In this document: in pieces, positions 1-7,412 of the stretch
Layout of the letters: each line of letters begins with the position of its first letter
Position numbering within the stretch: the first letter of the stretch is position 1
Assembly: GCA_021825035.1 (NCBI GenBank)
Contig: JAKAIQ010000058.1
Coordinates: 1-10,596 of the forward strand
Direction of reading: 5' to 3'
DNA: 10,596 nt
From: Deltaproteobacteria bacterium
GTDB taxonomy: Bacteria > Desulfobacterota > GWC2-55-46
Notes under the pieces: generated by a model
Databases searched by the model: none
The model's input: only the letters and a program-made list of their open reading frames with translations
What the model was told of the DNA's origin: nothing
Program-made: the position numbers and the translations under genes

Positions 1-1414
1 CCGTGGCGAGCACCGAGCCTCTTACGTCGCGCCCTGCGGCTGCCGCCTTCATCGCGGCTATCCTCCTCGATTGCATACGACACATCTGCCCGGCCCCTAT
101 GCCATGGATGCGCGCGCCGCGGGCGAGTATTATGGCGTTGCTCTTCACGTGCTTGCAGACGTTCCAGGCGAAAAGGAGGTCTTCAAGCTCGCTTTCGCCG
201 GGCGCGCGTTCCGTCACCGTCTTGAGGTCGGAGGCGCTCTCCCTGTCGGAGGTCTGAATGAGGACTCCCCCGCATACCTTCTTTATGTCGAGATCGTCGC
301 GGCAGAAGGCGTTGAAGTCCTTTTCGGCGCCGGCGTCCATGACCCTCAGGTTCTTCCTGGCGCCCAGCACCTCGAGCGCGCCTTCCTCGAAGCCCGGCGC
401 CACGACGGCTTCGAGGAATATCCCGGCCAGGGTCTGCGCGGCCTCTTTCGTGACAGGCCTGTTGAAGCCGACGATGCCGCCGAAGGCCGAGACCGTGTCG
501 CACGCGTGGGCCGCCGCATAGGCCGCGAGGATGCCGTCCCTGGACATGGCGGCCCCGCAGGGATTGTTGTGCTTTATTATGACCGCCGCGGGCTCGTGGA
601 ATTCGCGGATAAGCCGCATGGCGGCGTCGATGTCGAGGATGTTGTTGTAGGAAAGCTCCTTTCCCTGGAGCTGGCGCAGGCTGCCGATGCCGCCATCGGC
701 GTCCCTTGACCTGTAGAACGCGGCGCTCTGATGCGGGTTTTCGCCGTACCGCAGGTCCTGCGCCTTTTCAAACTGGATGGTGAAGACGTCCGGGAATTTT
801 TTCCGCTCCTCTATCTCCGGCACGCCCGGCGTCGAGCCGAGGTAGTTGGAGATGGCCGCGTCATAGCGGGCGGTGAGGGCGAACACCTTTTTCGCCAGGC
901 CGAACCTCGTCTTCGCGCCGAGACAGCCGTTCTTCTCGCCCATCTCCTTCACTATATCCCCGTAGTCGGCCGGATCGACGACAACCGCCACGTCGTTGTA
1001 GTTCTTCGCCGAGGCCCTTATCATGGTGGGCCCGCCTATGTCGATATTTTCGATGGCGTGTTCGAGCGCGCACCCTCCGGCTATCGTCTTCTCGAAGGCA
1101 TAGAGGTTCACCACGACCATGTCTATCGGGGGTATGTCAGAGGACTCCATCTCCTTTTGATGCAGTTCGTTGTCGCGGATGCCGAGAATGCCGCCGTGGA
1201 TCTTGGGATGGAGGGTCTTGAGCCTTCCGTCGAGCATCTCCGGAAAGCCGGTGTAGGAAGATATCGGGATGACGTTTACGCCGGATTTCTTGAGAAGCTC
1301 GGCGGTCCCTCCGGTCGATATGATCTCCACGCCGTGCCCGCCGAGCTTCCTGGCGAACTCGACTACGCCCGTCTTGTCCGTGACGCTTATGATGGCCCTG
1401 CGGATCTTTTTCAT
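1..1414 (-). CDS. purH: Bifunctional AICAR formyltransferase / IMP cyclohydrolase, 3' end cut by window edge
   Basis: Catalyses the last two steps of cytosolic de novo IMP synthesis: formyl transfer from 10-formyl-tetrahydrofolate to AICAR, then ring closure. The minus-strand frame is open from ATG at 1414 to the left edge (471 codons). The family is usually 510-530 aa, so roughly the last 45-55 residues are missing. The N-terminal MGS-like cyclohydrolase domain opens KKIRRAIISVTDKTG and contains STGGTAELL and GRLKTLHPKIHGG. The formyltransferase domain follows from about residue 200, with RYGENPHQ and the catalytic Lys-His in IIKHNNPCGAA (K281, H282), then GIGAGQM near the edge. The stretch after GIGAGQM reads CRMQS, where many homologues have SRV; this is mild divergence. 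An AGAAAGG ribosome-binding site lies 9 nt before the ATG. It follows the ASKHA gene by 90 nt on the same strand, so co-transcription is possible. Identification is very secure. Confidence 0.97.
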   Translation of the reverse strand, partial: MKKIRRAIISVTDKTGVVEFARKLGGHGVEIISTGGTAELLKKSGVNVIPISSYTGFPEMLDGRLKTLHPKIHGGILGIRDNELHQKEMESSDIPPIDMVVVNLYAFEKTIAGGCALEHAIENIDIGGPTMIRASAKNYNDVAVVVDPADYGDIVKEMGEKNGCLGAKTRFGLAKKVFALTARYDAAISNYLGSTPGVPEIEERKKFPDVFTIQFEKAQDLRYGENPHQSAAFYRSRDADGGIGSLRQLQGKELSYNNILDIDAAMRLIREFHEPAAVIIKHNNPCGAAMSRDGILAAYAAAHACDTVSAFGGIVGFNRPVTKEAAQTLAGIFLEAVVAPGFEEGALEVLGARKNLRVMDAGAEKDFNAFCRDDLDIKKVCGGVLIQTSDRESASDLKTVTERAPGESELEDLLFAWNVCKHVKSNAIILARGARIHGIGAGQMCRMQSRRIAAMKAAAAGRDVRGSVLAT

Positions 1415-1504
1415 GATAAACGGCCTTTCTTGAAGATTTTTTTAATCCTTTTCCGGTATGCTCCCGGCCCTTTGGGGCCGATCGAACGCCCCGCATGGCC
1501 GGGG

Positions 1505-2749
1505 CTAAAAATTCATGCCCCTCATGAACTCGTCCTGAAAGCGCGCGCTCCCGGAGAGCGACACGTATTTCGCCGCTTCCGCGAGCCCTTCGGCCTCTTT
1601 CCTTTTTTCATCCGACGCGAGGGCGAGCACGGCCCCGTCGAGAGCGGCGTCGCCGACGGCTTCAACCTCCCAGCGCGGGTCGAAAAGCCCTATCGCCGTC
1701 AGGCCGTCTTTTTTAAGGCTGCTTCCGAAGGCGCCGGCGACAAAGACTTTTTTAATTGAGCCCGCCTCAACCCCCGCCTTTTTCAGAAGAAGGGTGATCC
1801 CGGCCTTCATGGCCGATTTGGCGGTTTGCAAGGCCCTTATGTCCTCCTGGCAGAGGCTTACTTCGCCGGAGGCCCCCCTGTACAGAACGAAGGAATTCCC
1901 GCCTTTTTCCTCCCGTATTCTCGCGGACAGGTTGGTCGTCACCTCGGAGCGGTCTTTTATCCTGCCGGTCGAGTCTATGACTCCGGCCTTTACGAGCCCG
2001 GCCACGGCGTCGATAAGTCCCGACCCGCAGATGCCTTTGGCCGGCGGCGGGCCGATGACGTCAAGCGTTACCCTGTCGCCGTCGAACCGCACGCCGCGAA
2101 TAGCCCCTTTTCGGGCGGTCATCCCGAACCTTATCTCCCCGCCTTCAAAGGCCGGGCCTGCCGCGGCTGAGGCGGCGTAGATCGCGCCTTCGATTGCGAG
2201 CATTATCTCGCTGTTCGTCCCGATGTCAACGGCAAGGACGCATTCCTTTCCGGCAAGGCCGAGGGCAAGGGCCGCGGCCACGGCGTCGCCTCCCACGAAT
2301 CCGCCGATAAGCGGGAATACATAGAGCAACGCATCCGTCTCCAACCCTATCTCCGACGCGCAAAGCGTCCTCCCCTTCTTGAAGGACGGCCTGTACGGCG
2401 GCCTTGAAAGCGCATCCAGCGGGATATTAAGGAGTATATGCTCCATCACCGGATTGCCGGCCGCGGCAATCTCCGTCACGCCGCCGGGCGCAAGCTCCCT
2501 CATGAGGGCGTTCATGGCGCCGGCGGCGCTTGCGGCAAGCTCCCTCAGGCGGCCGGGCGAATCCCGCACGACCTGTATCCTCGATAGCACGTCCGCGCCC
2601 CATTCGGCCTGCGGATTCGGCAAAGAGGCGGCCTTGACGACCGAACCGTCTGACATGTTCACGGCGGCGGCGGCGATAGTCGTGGTCCCGACGTCAAAGG
2701 CGACGCCGAGGCCTTTTTTTTTATATTGTATCCGATGGCTGGTTTTCAA
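1505..2749 (-). CDS. ASKHA-domain protein related to corrinoid reductive activators (RACo/RamA C-terminal region, DUF4445-type), no 2Fe-2S domain
   Basis: From the TTG at 2749 this gives 414 aa. It matches the C-terminal ATPase part of RACo/RamA proteins, which use ATP to drive reduction of Co(II) corrinoid cofactors in methyltransferases. Visible ASKHA motifs are phosphate-1 GVAFDVGTTT (about residues 15-24), phosphate-2 VDIGTNSE (174-181), ICGSGLIDA (240-248) and the adenosine-type motif VFVAGAFG (335-342), plus GNPVMEHILLNI. Classical RACo carries an N-terminal [2Fe-2S] ferredoxin and linker domains; no cysteine cluster of that kind is found here or upstream in any frame. The frame stays open to another TTG at 2842 (445 aa), but the added residues are Arg/Ala-rich and unlike the family. 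The TTG at 2749 has only a weak GGA 6 nt upstream, so the start is uncertain. A run of nine A residues (2714-2722) lies just inside the gene. The substrate corrinoid protein is not in the window. Confidence 0.85.
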   Translation of the reverse strand: MKTSHRIQYKKKGLGVAFDVGTTTIAAAAVNMSDGSVVKAASLPNPQAEWGADVLSRIQVVRDSPGRLRELAASAAGAMNALMRELAPGGVTEIAAAGNPVMEHILLNIPLDALSRPPYRPSFKKGRTLCASEIGLETDALLYVFPLIGGFVGGDAVAAALALGLAGKECVLAVDIGTNSEIMLAIEGAIYAASAAAGPAFEGGEIRFGMTARKGAIRGVRFDGDRVTLDVIGPPPAKGICGSGLIDAVAGLVKAGVIDSTGRIKDRSEVTTNLSARIREEKGGNSFVLYRGASGEVSLCQEDIRALQTAKSAMKAGITLLLKKAGVEAGSIKKVFVAGAFGSSLKKDGLTAIGLFDPRWEVEAVGDAALDGAVLALASDEKRKEAEGLAEAAKYVSLSGSARFQDEFMRGMNF

Positions 2750-2859
2750 GTAAATTCCAAAAGCCCTGATAAAAAAGACGCGTCTTGCCGTCGCCGCGCC
2801 GCGGGCTTCGACGGAACGCCCGCGCTCCGCGCCTCCCCGCAAAATTCAGGCAACACATG

Positions 2860-2888
2860 ATTTTATCCCGAAACGCGGCGAATTTAAA
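2860..2888 (-). promoter_or_regulatory. Weak candidate promoter for the ASKHA gene
   Basis: On the minus strand, TTTAAA (2888-2883) is followed after 17 bp by TAAAAT (2865-2860), matching the sigma-70 hexamers at 4/6 and 5/6. It lies between the inverted repeats at 2897-2956 and the ASKHA gene. If it is used, the leader to the TTG at 2749 is about 100 nt and the inverted repeats would sit upstream of transcription as DNA sites. This is a low-confidence match in the most AT-rich part of the gap. Confidence 0.3.
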
Positions 2889-2896
2889 GCCTTTTT

Positions 2897-2956
2897 CGCG
2901 GCAAGCCGCGCGATGCCGATAACTTCCATAAGGAAGTTGCCGCGCGCAAGGCATCG
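2897..2956 (-). other. Nested inverted repeats, candidate structured RNA or operator upstream of the ASKHA gene
   Basis: Read on the minus strand, an outer pair CGATGCC (2956-2950) / GGCATCG (2917-2911) encloses an inner perfect hairpin AACTTCC-TTAT-GGAAGTT (2938-2921). The 5' internal bulge contains CGCGGC (2944-2939), complementary to GCCGCG (2902-2897) just 3' of the outer stem. That downstream GCCGCG could alternatively close a short local hairpin with CGCGGC at 2910-2905. The arrangement therefore permits a pseudoknot and a competing hairpin. It lies 55 nt after the mlaD stop and about 150 nt before the probable ASKHA start. The pairings are seen directly; function is unknown. No T-run follows, so it is not a typical intrinsic terminator. 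Confidence 0.5.
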
Positions 2957-3015
2957 GCCCTGAAAAGTTGAACTATGCCGCCTACCGAAAGGCGCTCTAA
3001 GGATGTCTTCCCGGC

Positions 3016-4557
3016 TCACAGCGCCACCGGAGGCGCGCTGCTCAGGAGGTACTTGAGGTCCTCGTCGTCGAACTGGAAGCCGAGGCCGAAAAATCCGCTC
3101 CTGAGGTCCTTGTTCACGAAGTTGTCGTAGCCGGCGTCGAGGAAGAAGTACTTGCTTACGTAGAAGGTTGCCCAGGTCTTCAGGTGGGGATGGGCTTCCC
3201 TGGTGAAGTCGAAGGCGTCAAGGGAGAGCTTGAGCCTGTCGCCAAGCATATTTATGTCCATTCCCGCGCCGCCGGTTGACTCGATGATGCCGCCTCTAAG
3301 GGTCACCATGCGTATCCTCTTGGCTATTTCGGCGGAGAACTTGAGGGCGTCGGTTATCTGCGTCTGCTGCGTCGTGGTGGTCACGCCGCCGACCACGTCG
3401 GTCGTGGTCGTCCTGTTCAGCTTGCCGTTGGGGTCGTCGACCACTTCGAGCAGGTAGTACTTGTCGCTCTCAGGCTGTATCCGGAGGCTGAAGTAGCTCT
3501 TCGTGTTCCTCCTGTCGTAGAGATACTCGCCGCGGTAGCCTATGAACGTGCGGAAGCTTTCCTTTTTTTCAATGTAGTCGTTTATGCCGGTTATGGTCTT
3601 GTCGAGCTTATCGTGCAGGTCGGGGTCGTTCACGAGCTTGCCGAGCGTCCCCTCCCCCTTGTCTATCTTGGTGGCGATGCTGTTTACGGAGTTCACCGTA
3701 CTGGCGACGCCGGGGCCGATCACGTTCGTCATCTTGTCTATCGCGGCCATGGCCTCCTGCATCTTGATGGAGGCGACCTTCAGGTTCTCTATCCCCTCCT
3801 TCAGACCGCTCCTGTTCTCGGATATCATCTGGTTGAGGTTGTCCGAGGTCTTTGCCATGGAATCGTTCAGGTTCTTGAGCGTCGCCCTGAGGTCTTCGGT
3901 TATGACGGGGCCCTGGGTCTTGAGGAGCGCGGTGAACTCGTCGAGGTTCGACATTATGTGGCCGACCCTCTCGTCATTCTGGGAGATCATGTGGTTGACC
4001 CTGTCCGATATCTCCTCTATGTTCGTGACGATGTTCCTTATCGTCTGCTCGCCCGCCGGCCCGCCGAGCACCTTGTTGAGGGATTCCGAAATGCCCTTTA
4101 CGTCGACCGCCACGTCGTTCAGCGTGGTCATGAGCTTGTCCATGTCCACGTAGGTGGCCGTCCTCGTTATCGCCTCCCCGTTCTTGAGGGGCGGGGCGTT
4201 GGGGGAGCCCGGAATGAGTTCCAGGTACTTTTCTCCGAGGAGGCCCTTGGCAGTAAGCGCCGCCGTGAAGTCCCTGCCTATCCTGACGCCGTGGTTTATC
4301 CGGAGCACGAGGTGGGCCCTGTTGTTCCGCAGGTCGATCTCCCTGACCTTGCCGACCTCGACGCCGGCCACCCGGACGGACGCCCCCCTGTCGAGGCTGT
4401 CGGCGGAATCGAAGTCCACGGTAAGGGTGTATTCGCTGCCCCTGCCGAACCTGATGCCGCCGAGACGGAACGCCATGTAGACGAGGACTATCAATCCGAG
4501 CAGCACGAAAAGGCCGACCTTGGCCTCCGGACTCAGTTTTAACGTGTCTTTTTTCAT
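3016..4557 (-). CDS. mlaD: MlaD-family MCE substrate-binding protein with long helical region and C-terminal beta-rich extension
   Basis: A 513-aa protein, far longer than E. coli MlaD (about 180 aa). MCE proteins form hexameric rings in the periplasm that pass lipids between the MlaFE transporter and the outer membrane. Visible parts: one N-terminal membrane helix (about residues 14-31, LFVLLGLIVLVYMAF); an MCE domain (about 40-118) with the typical VRVAGVEVGKV and the hydrophobic loop AKGLLGEKYLELIPGS; a long helical, coiled-coil-like stretch (about 140-330) rich in Asn, Met and Ile heptad-like positions, including KGEGTLGKLVNDPDL; and a final beta-rich domain (about 334-513) starting FIGYRGEYLYDRRNTKSYFS and ending in alternating aromatic strands (YFFLDAGYDNF, GFFGLGFQF). 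ATG at 4557 has CAGG immediately upstream. It follows mlaF by 57 nt, completing an EFD cassette. The C-terminal domain may reach or contact the outer membrane; that is inference. Confidence 0.92.
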   Translation of the reverse strand: MKKDTLKLSPEAKVGLFVLLGLIVLVYMAFRLGGIRFGRGSEYTLTVDFDSADSLDRGASVRVAGVEVGKVREIDLRNNRAHLVLRINHGVRIGRDFTAALTAKGLLGEKYLELIPGSPNAPPLKNGEAITRTATYVDMDKLMTTLNDVAVDVKGISESLNKVLGGPAGEQTIRNIVTNIEEISDRVNHMISQNDERVGHIMSNLDEFTALLKTQGPVITEDLRATLKNLNDSMAKTSDNLNQMISENRSGLKEGIENLKVASIKMQEAMAAIDKMTNVIGPGVASTVNSVNSIATKIDKGEGTLGKLVNDPDLHDKLDKTITGINDYIEKKESFRTFIGYRGEYLYDRRNTKSYFSLRIQPESDKYYLLEVVDDPNGKLNRTTTTDVVGGVTTTTQQTQITDALKFSAEIAKRIRMVTLRGGIIESTGGAGMDINMLGDRLKLSLDAFDFTREAHPHLKTWATFYVSKYFFLDAGYDNFVNKDLRSGFFGLGFQFDDEDLKYLLSSAPPVAL

Positions 4558-4614
4558 CCTGTTGTCTTTAAGAGCGTATGCGGGCCATGCGGCGCGCTTT
4601 GGCCGCGGCTTCCG

Positions 4615-5361
4615 TCAATACGCCTTCAGCGGCCCCTGCGCCCTGCCTTCAAGGAACTGCCTGACGATGGGGTTCTCGTTCGACTTCATCTCCTCGACCG
4701 ACCCCTCTTCTATTATCCTGCCGCCGTGGAGCATGGCTATCCTGTCCGCTATCTTGTACGCAAGTGTGATGTCGTGGGTTATGACCGCGTAAGTAGTATG
4801 CAGCGCCTGCTGGGTTTCAAGGACAAGGTCTGCGATGGAATCGCTCATTACCGGGTCGAGCTCCGACGTCGGCTCGTCGAAGAGCACTATCTCCGGGTCC
4901 ATGACTATCGCCCGCGCGAGGCCGACCCTTTTTTTCATGCCCCCGCTCAATTGCGCCGGCATGAGGCTCTCGACGCCTTCGAGCCCGACGCGCCGGAGCT
5001 TTTCCCCGACTATCTTCAAGACCTCCTCGTCGTCGAGGTTCGTGTGCTCGACGAGCGGAAAGCCGATGTTCTCCGCCACGGTCATCGAGTCGAAGAGCGC
5101 CGCGCCCTGGAAGAGCATGCCGAAGCGCTTCCTGACTTCGTTCAACTCCCTTTCCCTGAGCGCGGTCATGTCGTCGCCGTCGATCAGTATCCTGCCGGAA
5201 TCGGGCTTCATAAGCCCTATTATGTGCTTTATGAGAACGCTTTTCCCCTCGCCGCTCCTTCCGATGATGACGGTTATCTTTCCCTTTTCTATCGTCAGGT
5301 TCACGCCGTCGAGGACGTCCCTGCCCTGAAAAGACTTCTTGAGGTCGATAATTTTTATCAT
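4615..5361 (-). CDS. mlaF: MlaF-type ABC transporter ATP-binding protein
   Basis: A 248-aa cytoplasmic ATPase that powers the MlaE permease in phospholipid transport between inner and outer membranes. All ABC motifs are intact: Walker A GRSGEGKS (34-41), Q-loop in LFQGAALFDSMTV (Q85), signature LSGGM (138-142) followed by KKRVGLARAI, Walker B IVLFDE (158-163), D-loop region PTSELDP, and the switch His in VITHD (H196). FQGAALFDSMTVAENIGFPL is characteristic of the Mla/Ttg2A subgroup. Start ATG at 5361 is the only good candidate upstream of IKIIDLKKSF, although no clear ribosome-binding site is visible, which suggests translation coupled to mlaE 29 nt upstream. The protein stops near residue 248 and lacks the long C-terminal extension seen in some homologues. 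Assignment is secure. Confidence 0.96.
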   Translation of the reverse strand: MIKIIDLKKSFQGRDVLDGVNLTIEKGKITVIIGRSGEGKSVLIKHIIGLMKPDSGRILIDGDDMTALRERELNEVRKRFGMLFQGAALFDSMTVAENIGFPLVEHTNLDDEEVLKIVGEKLRRVGLEGVESLMPAQLSGGMKKRVGLARAIVMDPEIVLFDEPTSELDPVMSDSIADLVLETQQALHTTYAVITHDITLAYKIADRIAMLHGGRIIEEGSVEEMKSNENPIVRQFLEGRAQGPLKAY

Positions 5362-5390
5362 AGTCGCGCTAAACTATCAAGCGTCGTGCC

Positions 5391-6167
5391 CTAATACGTC
5401 ATAAGGGAGGAAAGGAGATAATCCGACATGAGTATGAGGATGCTTCCCATGACGACTGAGCCGGTGGCCGCCCTTCCGACGCCCTCGGCGCCGCCTTTCG
5501 CGTAAAAGCCGTGGAAGCAGGCCACGGTCGCGGTTATCACGCCGAAAACAAGGGATTTCTTGAGGCCGTAGAATATGTCGTGCACGGTGACGAAATCCAT
5601 TATCCTTCCGGTATAAACCGCGGAGTTTATGCCGAGGAACTTGACCCCCACCACGTATCCCCCGACCACGCCGGAGAAATCCGCTATTATCGTGAGAAGC
5701 GGGAACATCGTCACCCCGGCTATCACCCTCGGCGTCACCAGGTATCTTACGGGATTTACGGCCATGGTGACGAGCGCGTCTATCTGCTCGGTCAGCCTCA
5801 TTGTGCCGAGTTCGGTCGCCATGGCGCTCCCGGCCCTTCCGGTGACCATGAGGCCGGTGAGCACCGGGCCGAGTTCCCTGGCCATGCTGAGCGCGACCGT
5901 TGGCGAGACGAGGCTTTCGGCGCCGAACCTCTTGAGCGCGTTAAAGCTCTGGAGCGCGAGCACCATGCCGGTGAACGTCCCGGTAAGGATGACGACGTAC
6001 ACGCTTTCGACGCCCACGAACGACATCTGCTTGAAGATGTTCCTGAGCTTTACCGGGGGCACGAAGGCGAACATGACGGCCTGCCCCAGCATAATGGCCA
6101 TGCTTCCGGTGGCGTTCACGACCCCATCGGCGCGCCTCCCGACGGCCTCGAGAAATTTCATTATCAT
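5391..6167 (-). CDS. mlaE: MlaE-type phospholipid ABC transporter permease
   Basis: A 258-aa integral inner-membrane protein and the permease partner of MlaF. It has an N-terminal amphipathic helix followed by about five hydrophobic segments (roughly 55-75, 100-112, 148-176, 200-220 and 235-255). The family hallmark runs from residue 98 to 132, including ELGPVLTGLMVTGRAGSAMA and then ATELGTMRLTEQIDAL. Start ATG at 6167 is preceded by GAGG with 8-nt spacing and overlaps the stop of alr as ATGA, so translational coupling is likely. A second in-frame ATG two codons later is possible but less well placed. Mla transporters in enterobacteria also need MlaB and MlaC; neither is encoded next to this gene. 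Confidence 0.96.
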   Translation of the reverse strand: MIMKFLEAVGRRADGVVNATGSMAIMLGQAVMFAFVPPVKLRNIFKQMSFVGVESVYVVILTGTFTGMVLALQSFNALKRFGAESLVSPTVALSMARELGPVLTGLMVTGRAGSAMATELGTMRLTEQIDALVTMAVNPVRYLVTPRVIAGVTMFPLLTIIADFSGVVGGYVVGVKFLGINSAVYTGRIMDFVTVHDIFYGLKKSLVFGVITATVACFHGFYAKGGAEGVGRAATGSVVMGSILILMSDYLLSSLMTY

Positions 6168-7279
6168 ACGTATATCCTCGGGACCCGCGCCGAGATGTTG
6201 CAGAATATCTCATAGCTTATGGTCCCGGCCCTGAACGCGACCTCCTCGGCGGTGATTTCGTCGCCTCCCTGCCTTCCGATGAGGACGGCCTCCGACCCTA
6301 TCCTCACGCCCGGTATCCCGGTAACGTCGCACATGGTCAAATCCATGCAGACCATGCCGACAAGGGGCGCCCTCTTTCCTTCGATTAAAGCCTCCCCGAC
6401 CCCGGAAAGCCTCCTCGGCAGCCCGTCGCCGTAGCCTATGGGCAGGGTCGCTATCACGCTCGGCCTTTTCGTCACGAAGGTCCTGCCGTAGCTTACGGGA
6501 AACCCCGGCCCCACGCTTTTGAGGTGAAGCACAGCGGTCTTCAGCCGCATGACGGGCCTCAGCTCCATCTTCTCGCGCAGGCGCCCTGCCGGGTATGAGC
6601 CGTAGAGCATTATCCCCGGCCTTACGAGGTCGAGGCGCGACGCGGCGTAGTCGATCGCGGCGGCGCTGTTGGCCATGTCCACGTAATCCGGGGTGAAACC
6701 GAGCTTCTTTATCGTATCGACGGTCTCAAGGAAGGCCTCGAGCTGGCGGCGCGAGAATTCCCGGTCGTCCGACTCGGCCTCGACGAAGTGCGACAGCACG
6801 GCCTCGACCCTGAGGCCGGAAAACTCGCGAAGCTTCCGGAAAAAGGCGGCCGCCTCGTGCGGAAGCACCCCGATGCGGCCCATGCCGGTGTCTATCTTTA
6901 CGTGTATCCTTTGCAACGCGCCGATTCTTTTCGCCTCGTCGTTTATGAGGCGCGCGGTGTCGAGGTCGAAGACGACGGGCGTGAGGCCGAGGCCGATTAC
7001 GTCCCTTATCTGCCCCGGATAAACGCCGCCGAGAACGGCTATCGGGCTTTTTATGCCCGCGTCGCGGAGCCTTGCCCCTTCTTCGGCGATAGCGACGCCG
7101 AAAAGCTCGCACCCCAGGCCCGCAAGCACCCTTGCGACCTCGATGTCGCCGTGGCCGTAGGCGTTGGCCTTGACGATCGCCATGACCTTGATCTCGCCGG
7201 GCATGGCCTTCCTCAGCTCGCGGTAATTGAAACCGAGCGCGCCGGTGTCGATCACGGCAGAAGTCGGCCTCTTGTCCAA
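6164..7279 (-). CDS. alr: Alanine racemase (PLP-dependent)
   Basis: Interconverts L- and D-alanine in the cytosol, supplying D-Ala for peptidoglycan. It belongs to fold-type III PLP enzymes. Seen: the PLP lysine in MAIVKANAYGHGD (K37 with the start used here), HVKIDTGMGRIG, the catalytic tyrosine motif VSYGRTF (Y264), LPIGYGDGLPR, VGMVCMDLTMCDVT, and the C-terminal SYEIFCNISARVPRIYV. The length of 371 aa is typical. The frame extends upstream to a GTG at 7330 (388 aa), but a TTG at 7279 has an excellent AAGGAG 7 nt before it and starts at DKRPTSAVID, where the family usually begins, so I choose it. The stop overlaps the mlaE start by 4 nt (ATGA). There are 133 nt between rpoH and this gene, with no confident terminator or promoter. 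Confidence 0.95.
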   Translation of the reverse strand: MDKRPTSAVIDTGALGFNYRELRKAMPGEIKVMAIVKANAYGHGDIEVARVLAGLGCELFGVAIAEEGARLRDAGIKSPIAVLGGVYPGQIRDVIGLGLTPVVFDLDTARLINDEAKRIGALQRIHVKIDTGMGRIGVLPHEAAAFFRKLREFSGLRVEAVLSHFVEAESDDREFSRRQLEAFLETVDTIKKLGFTPDYVDMANSAAAIDYAASRLDLVRPGIMLYGSYPAGRLREKMELRPVMRLKTAVLHLKSVGPGFPVSYGRTFVTKRPSVIATLPIGYGDGLPRRLSGVGEALIEGKRAPLVGMVCMDLTMCDVTGIPGVRIGSEAVLIGRQGGDEITAEEVAFRAGTISYEIFCNISARVPRIYV

Positions 7280-7292
7280 TTTCTTTCTCCTT
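7280..7292 (-). promoter_or_regulatory. Ribosome-binding site that decides the alr start (TTG)
   Basis: On the minus strand AAGGAG (7292-7287) lies 7 nt upstream of TTG at 7279-7277. The upstream in-frame GTG at 7330 lacks a comparable site, so the shorter alr product is preferred. Confidence 0.7.
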
Positions 7293-7412
7293 GCCCGCGG
7301 CCGGTCAAAACAGCCGAAAAAGCCCGGCACAGATACTCAATAGCACCACAGGGGGCGGTCTGTAAAGGAAAAACGCTATAAGGGACTTTCCGTGCTCTGG
7401 AGGGGATTTCCG

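Noticed and set aside
71..709. Long plus-strand open frame opposite purH
   Set aside because: Antisense shadow of purH; GC-rich codon bias keeps the opposite strand open. The protein is not family-like.
1465..1480. Hairpin CGGCCC-TTTG-GGGCCG between the ASKHA gene and purH as a terminator
   Set aside because: A clean 6-bp stem, but no T-run follows it on the minus strand, so read-through to purH is as likely.
731..1759. 342-codon plus-strand open frame opposite purH and the ASKHA gene
   Set aside because: Shadow frame spanning the end of one clear gene, an intergenic gap and the start of another; no recognisable domain.
2721..2954. Minus-strand open frame upstream of the ASKHA gene, ending at the nine-A run, as a frameshifted N-terminus
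   Set aside because: It stops with TAA just before the ASKHA frame, raising the idea of a frameshift that removed a ferredoxin domain. Its residues contain no 2Fe-2S motif and it covers the inverted repeats, so it is probably not coding.
3613..4542. 309-codon plus-strand open frame opposite mlaD
   Set aside because: Lies within the antisense of a well-supported MCE gene and has Arg/Val/His-rich shadow composition.
4615..5361. Atypical PTSELDP in place of PTTGLDP in MlaF as a defective site
   Set aside because: SxLD is a normal D-loop form in ABC ATPases, and all catalytic motifs are intact.
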